Source: an uncultured Lysobacteraceae bacterium
GTDB lineage: Bacteria > Pseudomonadota > Gammaproteobacteria > Xanthomonadales > Xanthomonadaceae
DNA length: 26,567 nt
Direction: 5' to 3'
NCBI GenBank assembly: GCA_937897645.1
Contig: CALCNV010000014.1
Span: 1-26,567, forward strand
A program made the translations under genes and the position numbers. The notes beneath the pieces were generated by a model. That model did no database searches and had not been told where the DNA came from. It saw nothing but the letters and a program-made list of their open reading frames with translations. Shown piece by piece: positions 23,685 to 26,567 of this stretch. Position 1 is the stretch's first letter, and every line of letters starts with the position of its first letter.

Positions 23685-23834
23685 CTACTTCTTCGGCTTC
23701 CCGTCCTGTTCCTCGCGCATCTTGCGGCGCAGGAAAGCACCCAGCACCAGGGGCAGGCCGATGATGACCAGGCCGCCGATGATGGTCATCCAGCCGACCG
23801 GTTCCATGAATATCTCGCGCAGTATTGGATGCAT
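23685..23834 (-). CDS. Small single-span membrane protein (49 aa), possibly DUF3149-like
   Basis: A 49-codon frame with strong coding signs. It has a Shine-Dalgarno AAGGGAG seven bases before the ATG at 23834. The N-terminal part is MHPILREIFMEPVGWMT, then one transmembrane helix at about 16-36 (IIGGLVIIGLPLVLGAFL), then a positively charged end RRKMREEQDGKPKK, giving an N-out/C-in topology by the positive-inside rule. The layout is like DUF3149 small proteins, of unknown function; the match is from memory and moderate. An internal ATG at 23807 would give 40 residues. Upstream is an Anr/FNR-type box at the same distance as that of azurin, which suggests expression under low oxygen. Its stop is 47 bases from the convergent hicB stop. 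Confidence 0.75.
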   Translation of the reverse strand: MHPILREIFMEPVGWMTIIGGLVIIGLPLVLGAFLRRKMREEQDGKPKK

Positions 23835-23867
23835 CCGCCGGCTCCCTTCGCCATGAGTGACGGTTGC

Positions 23868-23908
23868 AGCCTAGACCCAATACAGGCAAGCGCATTGACC
23901 GAAATCAA
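23868..23908 (-). promoter_or_regulatory. Candidate Anr/FNR promoter of the small membrane protein
   Basis: On the minus strand TTGATTTCGGTCAA (23908-23895) has the same TTGAT-N4-GTCAA form as the azurin box. It is followed after 21 bases by TAGGCT (23873-23868), a weak -10. The box starts 61 bases from the small gene's ATG, compared with 63 at azurin. The geometry fits class II activation. The permease start is about 250 bases away on the other side, so it is a less likely target. Confidence 0.55.
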
Positions 23909-23924
23909 CCGGGCCAATGCCGCC

Positions 23925-23959
23925 GGGCTGTGCCCGTCGCTCCTACCAGGCTTGCCTGG
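23925..23959. repeat. Solo REP-like palindrome
   Basis: GGGCTGTGCCC is followed by GTCGCTCCTACC, whose end matches the outer end of the 1891-1964 element. Next to it is CCAGGC-TT-GCCTGG (23946-23959), a separate 6-bp palindrome. It appears to be a single diverged unit rather than an inverted pair. Confidence 0.5.
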
Positions 23960-24160
23960 ATCCCGTGGGCGGCACATCAAGGGCATCGGGGCAAGCCCGG
24001 AACTGCAACGCATGAAGCCGTCCTTCCGGGTCGCGGTTGATGCAACCAACGCGGCGCGCGTATCGGCAACGACACGCCATCGCCGCACTGCACATCGCAT
24101 CGCCGCGTCGAATAAGCGACTATGCGCCACCCCCTTCCACCCAATAAATCCGAGGGTTGT

Positions 24161-25582
24161 ATGCAGACATGGTTCCGGCGCAAGGATATCGACCAGGTCA
24201 CCGTGCATGAAGAGGGGCGGCGGCTGGTCCCCACGCTGAGCTGGCCGCACCTGGTCGCGCTGGGCATCGGCGCCATCGTCGGCACCGGCATCTATACCTT
24301 GATCGGCGTCGGCGCCAATCTCGCCGGGCCTGCGGTGCTGCTCTCGTTCGCGGTCGCCGGCATCGTCTGCGCCTGCGCGGCGCTGGCCTATGCGGAAATG
24401 GCCACCATGATGCCGGCAGCCGGCAGCGCCTACACCTACAGCTACGTCGTACTCGGTGAAGCCATCGCCTGGATCGTGGGCTGGAGCCTCATCCTGGAGT
24501 ACTCGCTGGTGGTGAGTGCGGTGGCGGTGGGCTGGTCGGGGTCGGTGATCGAATTCCTCAACGGCATGGGCGTGCATGTGCCGCAGGCACTGGCGGTAGG
24601 CCCGCATGCGGGCGGCATCGTCAACCTGCCGGCGGTACTGATCACCTTCGTGGTCGCCGGCATCCTGATGGCGGGCACCAAGGAAAGCGCCACCCTCAAC
24701 GCCGCGCTGGTGATCGTGAAAGTGCTGGCGCTGTGCGTCTTCGTCGCCATCGCCATGCCGCACTTCGACAGCAGCAACCTGCAGCCGTTCATGCCGTACG
24801 GTTTCGCCAAGGAAATGGGTGCCGATGGCGTGGAGCGCGGGGTGATGGCGGCGGCGGCGATCATCTTCTTCGCCTTCTACGGCTTCGATGCGATCTCCAC
24901 CGCGGCGGAGGAAACCAAGAATCCCGGCCGCGACCTGTCCATCGGCATCATCGGTTCGATGATCGGTTGCACCCTGATCTACGTGGTGGTGGCGCTGGCC
25001 GCGGTGGGTGCGCTGCATTACACGGTGTTCGCCAATAGCCCCGCGCCGCTGGCCCTGATCATGCGCGAACTGGGCCAGGGCACGGCGTCCAAGATCGTCG
25101 CGGGTGCAGCCGTGGTGGCGCTGCCGACGGTGCTGCTGGCGTTCTTCTACGGGCAGAGCCGCATCTTCTTCGTGATGTCGCGCGACGGCTTGTTGCCGCG
25201 CAGCCTGTCCAAGGTCAACACGCGCACCGGCACGCCGGTGGCGATCACCGTGTTCACCGCGATCCTGGTGGCGGCGCTGGCTGGCGTGGCGCGGCTGGAT
25301 GAAATCGCGGCGCTGGCCAATGCCGGCACGCTGGCGGCGTTCATCGCGGTAGCCGTGTGCCTGCTGGTGCTGCGCAAGCGCGACCCGTCACGCAAGCGCG
25401 TGTTCCGCACGCCGCTGGCGTGGGTGGTGGGACCCATTGCGATCTTTGGCTGCCTGTACCTGTTCTGGAGCCTGCCGCAGAAGACGCAGCTGTGGTTCCT
25501 GCTGTGGAACGTGCTTGGCATCGTGGCCTACGTGGTCTACGGCAGGCGCGGCAGCGTGCTGGGGAAGCGCGGCGACGCCTGA
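24161..25582 (+). CDS. APC superfamily amino-acid permease
   Basis: The 473 residues form about twelve membrane segments of an amino acid/polyamine/organocation transporter, closest in pattern to the cationic amino-acid (CAT/YfnA-like) branch. Helix 1 holds the unwound substrate motif GIGAIVGTGIY (35-45), followed by AGPAVLLSFAVAGIVC with AYAEM, then AGSAYTYSYVVLGE and IFFAFYGFDAISTAAEETKN. The last is the conserved helix 6 and loop (FxGFD). RIFFVMSRDGLLP and NTRTGTPV are family marks before the final helices. The frame is open to 24122; the ATG at 24161 is preferred for GAGGG close upstream. It probably imports or exchanges amino acids by proton coupling; the substrate is not determined. Confidence 0.93.
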   Translation: MQTWFRRKDIDQVTVHEEGRRLVPTLSWPHLVALGIGAIVGTGIYTLIGVGANLAGPAVLLSFAVAGIVCACAALAYAEMATMMPAAGSAYTYSYVVLGEAIAWIVGWSLILEYSLVVSAVAVGWSGSVIEFLNGMGVHVPQALAVGPHAGGIVNLPAVLITFVVAGILMAGTKESATLNAALVIVKVLALCVFVAIAMPHFDSSNLQPFMPYGFAKEMGADGVERGVMAAAAIIFFAFYGFDAISTAAEETKNPGRDLSIGIIGSMIGCTLIYVVVALAAVGALHYTVFANSPAPLALIMRELGQGTASKIVAGAAVVALPTVLLAFFYGQSRIFFVMSRDGLLPRSLSKVNTRTGTPVAITVFTAILVAALAGVARLDEIAALANAGTLAAFIAVAVCLLVLRKRDPSRKRVFRTPLAWVVGPIAIFGCLYLFWSLPQKTQLWFLLWNVLGIVAYVVYGRRGSVLGKRGDA

Positions 25583-25589
25583 GCTTTGC

Positions 25590-25714
25590 CTCCCCCTTTG
25601 TAAAAGGGGGACCGAGGGGGATTTGCTCTTGCTTCGAGAGAAGCAAGATCAAGATCAAGAGCAAATCCCCCGTCAGCGACGTTGTCGCTGCCCGCCCCCT
25701 TTTGCAAAGGGGGC
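25590..25714. repeat. Composite palindromic repeat between convergent genes
   Basis: The block holds 16-bp perfect inverted arms (25616-25631 and 25656-25671, unit GGGGGATTTGCTCTTG). Two hairpins of the CCCCCTTT-AAAGGGGG type flank them, at about 25591-25610 and 25695-25714, the latter matching the mlaF-mlaE element. In the centre is GCTTC-GAGA-GAAGC (25631-25644). It fills the gap between the permease and methyltransferase stops and could terminate both. Confidence 0.82.
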
Positions 25715-25724
25715 AACGGCATAT

Positions 25725-26567
25725 TCAAAACACCCGGCAGAACACCGCCTTGAGGTAGCGCGATTCCTGCACATGGGCCATGAACGGATGGTCTGCGCCG
25801 GCGCCTGACAGCTTCAGTATCTGGATGGTGCGGCCGGAGAAATACGCGGCGCGGCGCAGCATGTCCAGGAACTCCTGTTCGCTGACCAGGCCGGTGCAGG
25901 AGAACGTGGCGAACAGGCCGCCCGGCTTCACTACGCCCAGCGCCAGCTTGTTCATGTCCAGGTATTTCTTCAGCGCGGCGATCACCTGCTCACGGTCGCG
26001 GGTCATCTTGGCCGGATCCAGGATCACCACGTCGTACAGATCCTTGGCGTTGCCGGCATCGCGCAGCCACGGGAAGATGTCGGCCTGCACGAATTTCAGT
26101 TTCACATCGTTGAGCTTGGCGTTGCCCTTGGCGATGGAAATCACGTCTTCGTCGATATCCACGCCGACCACTTCTTCCGCGCCACGCACTTTCGCGTATA
26201 CGCCGAAGCCGCCGGTGTTGCAGCACAGGTCGAGCACGCGCTTGCCGGCGACCTGCCGTGACAGCCACTCGCGGTTGTCGCGCTGGTCGGCGAAGAAACC
26301 GGTCTTGTGCGCGCCGGCCGGGTCCGCGCGGAAGCGCACGCCGTTCTCGGTGATGATCGCCGGTGCGGGCGGCTCCGTACCGCGGAAGTCGAAGCTCTCC
26401 TGCTTCTGCACGTGTTCCTCGGCAAAGCTGTAGAAGCGTGCACCGGGGAACTGTTCCTTCAGGGCTTCGTAGATCCACTCGCGGTGGCGGAACATGCCGG
26501 CGCTGAAGAACTCGACCACCAGCAAATCGTCGTAACGATCCACGACCAGGCCGGACAGTCCATCGCC
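25725..26567 (-). CDS. Class I SAM-dependent rRNA methyltransferase, RlmI-like (partial)
   Basis: The C-terminal 280 residues are visible; the 5' end, with the expected PUA domain, lies beyond the right edge. The visible part opens in GDGLSGLVVDRYDDLLVV, the linker typical of RlmI-type 23S rRNA m5C methyltransferases. It continues with GVRFRADPAGAHKTGFFADQ, SAM motif I LDLCCNTGGFGVYAK, VGVDIDEDVISIAKGNAKLN, VILDPAKMTRDRE at motif IV, and FATFSCTGLVSEQEF with the likely catalytic Cys. Many RlmI proteins have DPPK and SCSG here, so this is a variant branch and the exact target base is uncertain. The gene converges on the APC permease. Confidence 0.92.
   Translation of the reverse strand, partial: GDGLSGLVVDRYDDLLVVEFFSAGMFRHREWIYEALKEQFPGARFYSFAEEHVQKQESFDFRGTEPPAPAIITENGVRFRADPAGAHKTGFFADQRDNREWLSRQVAGKRVLDLCCNTGGFGVYAKVRGAEEVVGVDIDEDVISIAKGNAKLNDVKLKFVQADIFPWLRDAGNAKDLYDVVILDPAKMTRDREQVIAALKKYLDMNKLALGVVKPGGLFATFSCTGLVSEQEFLDMLRRAAYFSGRTIQILKLSGAGADHPFMAHVQESRYLKAVFCRVF

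Larger units (their letters stand above)
23835..24160. other. Divergent intergenic region
   Basis: This 326-base stretch separates the small membrane protein from the APC permease. It contains the Anr/FNR-type box and a solo REP-like palindrome, both listed. From about 23960 to 24150 nothing recognisable was seen, and no clear permease promoter. Confidence 0.5.

Noticed and set aside
23644..23895. 83-codon minus-strand frame
   Set aside because: Out of frame with the 49-codon gene that has the ribosome site and membrane helix; the longer frame is Arg/His-rich without features.
23786..25018. Open frame of 410 codons on the minus strand
   Set aside because: Antisense to the APC permease and overlapping the small membrane protein in another frame; His/Asp-rich shadow.
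1..26567. Novel defence island or mobile element
   Set aside because: Genes are mostly conserved housekeeping types. The only defence-related items are RecBCD and a standard HicAB pair; no integrase, transposase or phage genes were seen.

Overview
The window is GC-rich chromosomal DNA from a gammaproteobacterium, most likely of the Lysobacterales (Xanthomonadaceae/Lysobacteraceae, Lysobacter- or Luteimonas-like). The evidence is gene content (azurin, phhA divergent from an Lrp/AsnC regulator, recC-recB-recD, and a six-gene mlaFEDCBA operon that includes mlaA) and the many palindromic intergenic repeats. The genus is inferred, not shown. No rRNA, tRNA, CRISPR array, IS element, prophage or origin was seen.

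Layout. 1-869 (-) is the N-terminal part of a TonB-dependent receptor that runs off the left edge. 870-1337 is a repeat-filled gap. 1338-1790 (-) is azurin, with an apparent class II Anr/FNR-type promoter. 1971-2858 (-) is phenylalanine 4-monooxygenase, divergent from an Lrp/AsnC regulator (2986-3468, +). Two matched 15-bp palindromes lie in the shared promoter region. 3722-4588 (-) is a hexose-6-phosphate mutarotase family protein, 4761-5345 (+) a multi-span membrane protein, and 5427-5828 (+) a small lipoprotein of unusual composition.

From 17051 down to 5904 everything is on the minus strand: recC, recB and recD joined by ATGA overlaps, then folE, a YchJ-like SEC-C protein and a TCR/Tet-type MFS exporter. 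Divergent from recC is the mla operon (17219-21525, +), which encodes retrograde phospholipid transport from the outer membrane: MlaF ATPase, MlaE permease, MlaD MCE protein, MlaC periplasmic carrier, MlaB STAS subunit and MlaA outer-membrane lipoprotein.

The right part holds rmuC (-), a compact hicAB toxin-antitoxin pair (+), a 49-residue single-span membrane protein (-) with its own Anr/FNR-type box, an APC amino-acid permease (+), and the C-terminal part of an RlmI-like rRNA methyltransferase (-) cut by the right edge.

The main extra signals are of two kinds. (1) At least five unrelated families of palindromic repeats occupy most gaps between transcription units. Three have perfect 28-29 bp arms, and one element is inserted in frame in recC. 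(2) Two candidate regulatory circuits can be read from the sequence: an Anr/FNR-like pair (azurin and the small membrane protein) and the Lrp-type operator pair at phhA. No complete new defence or mobile system was recognised.
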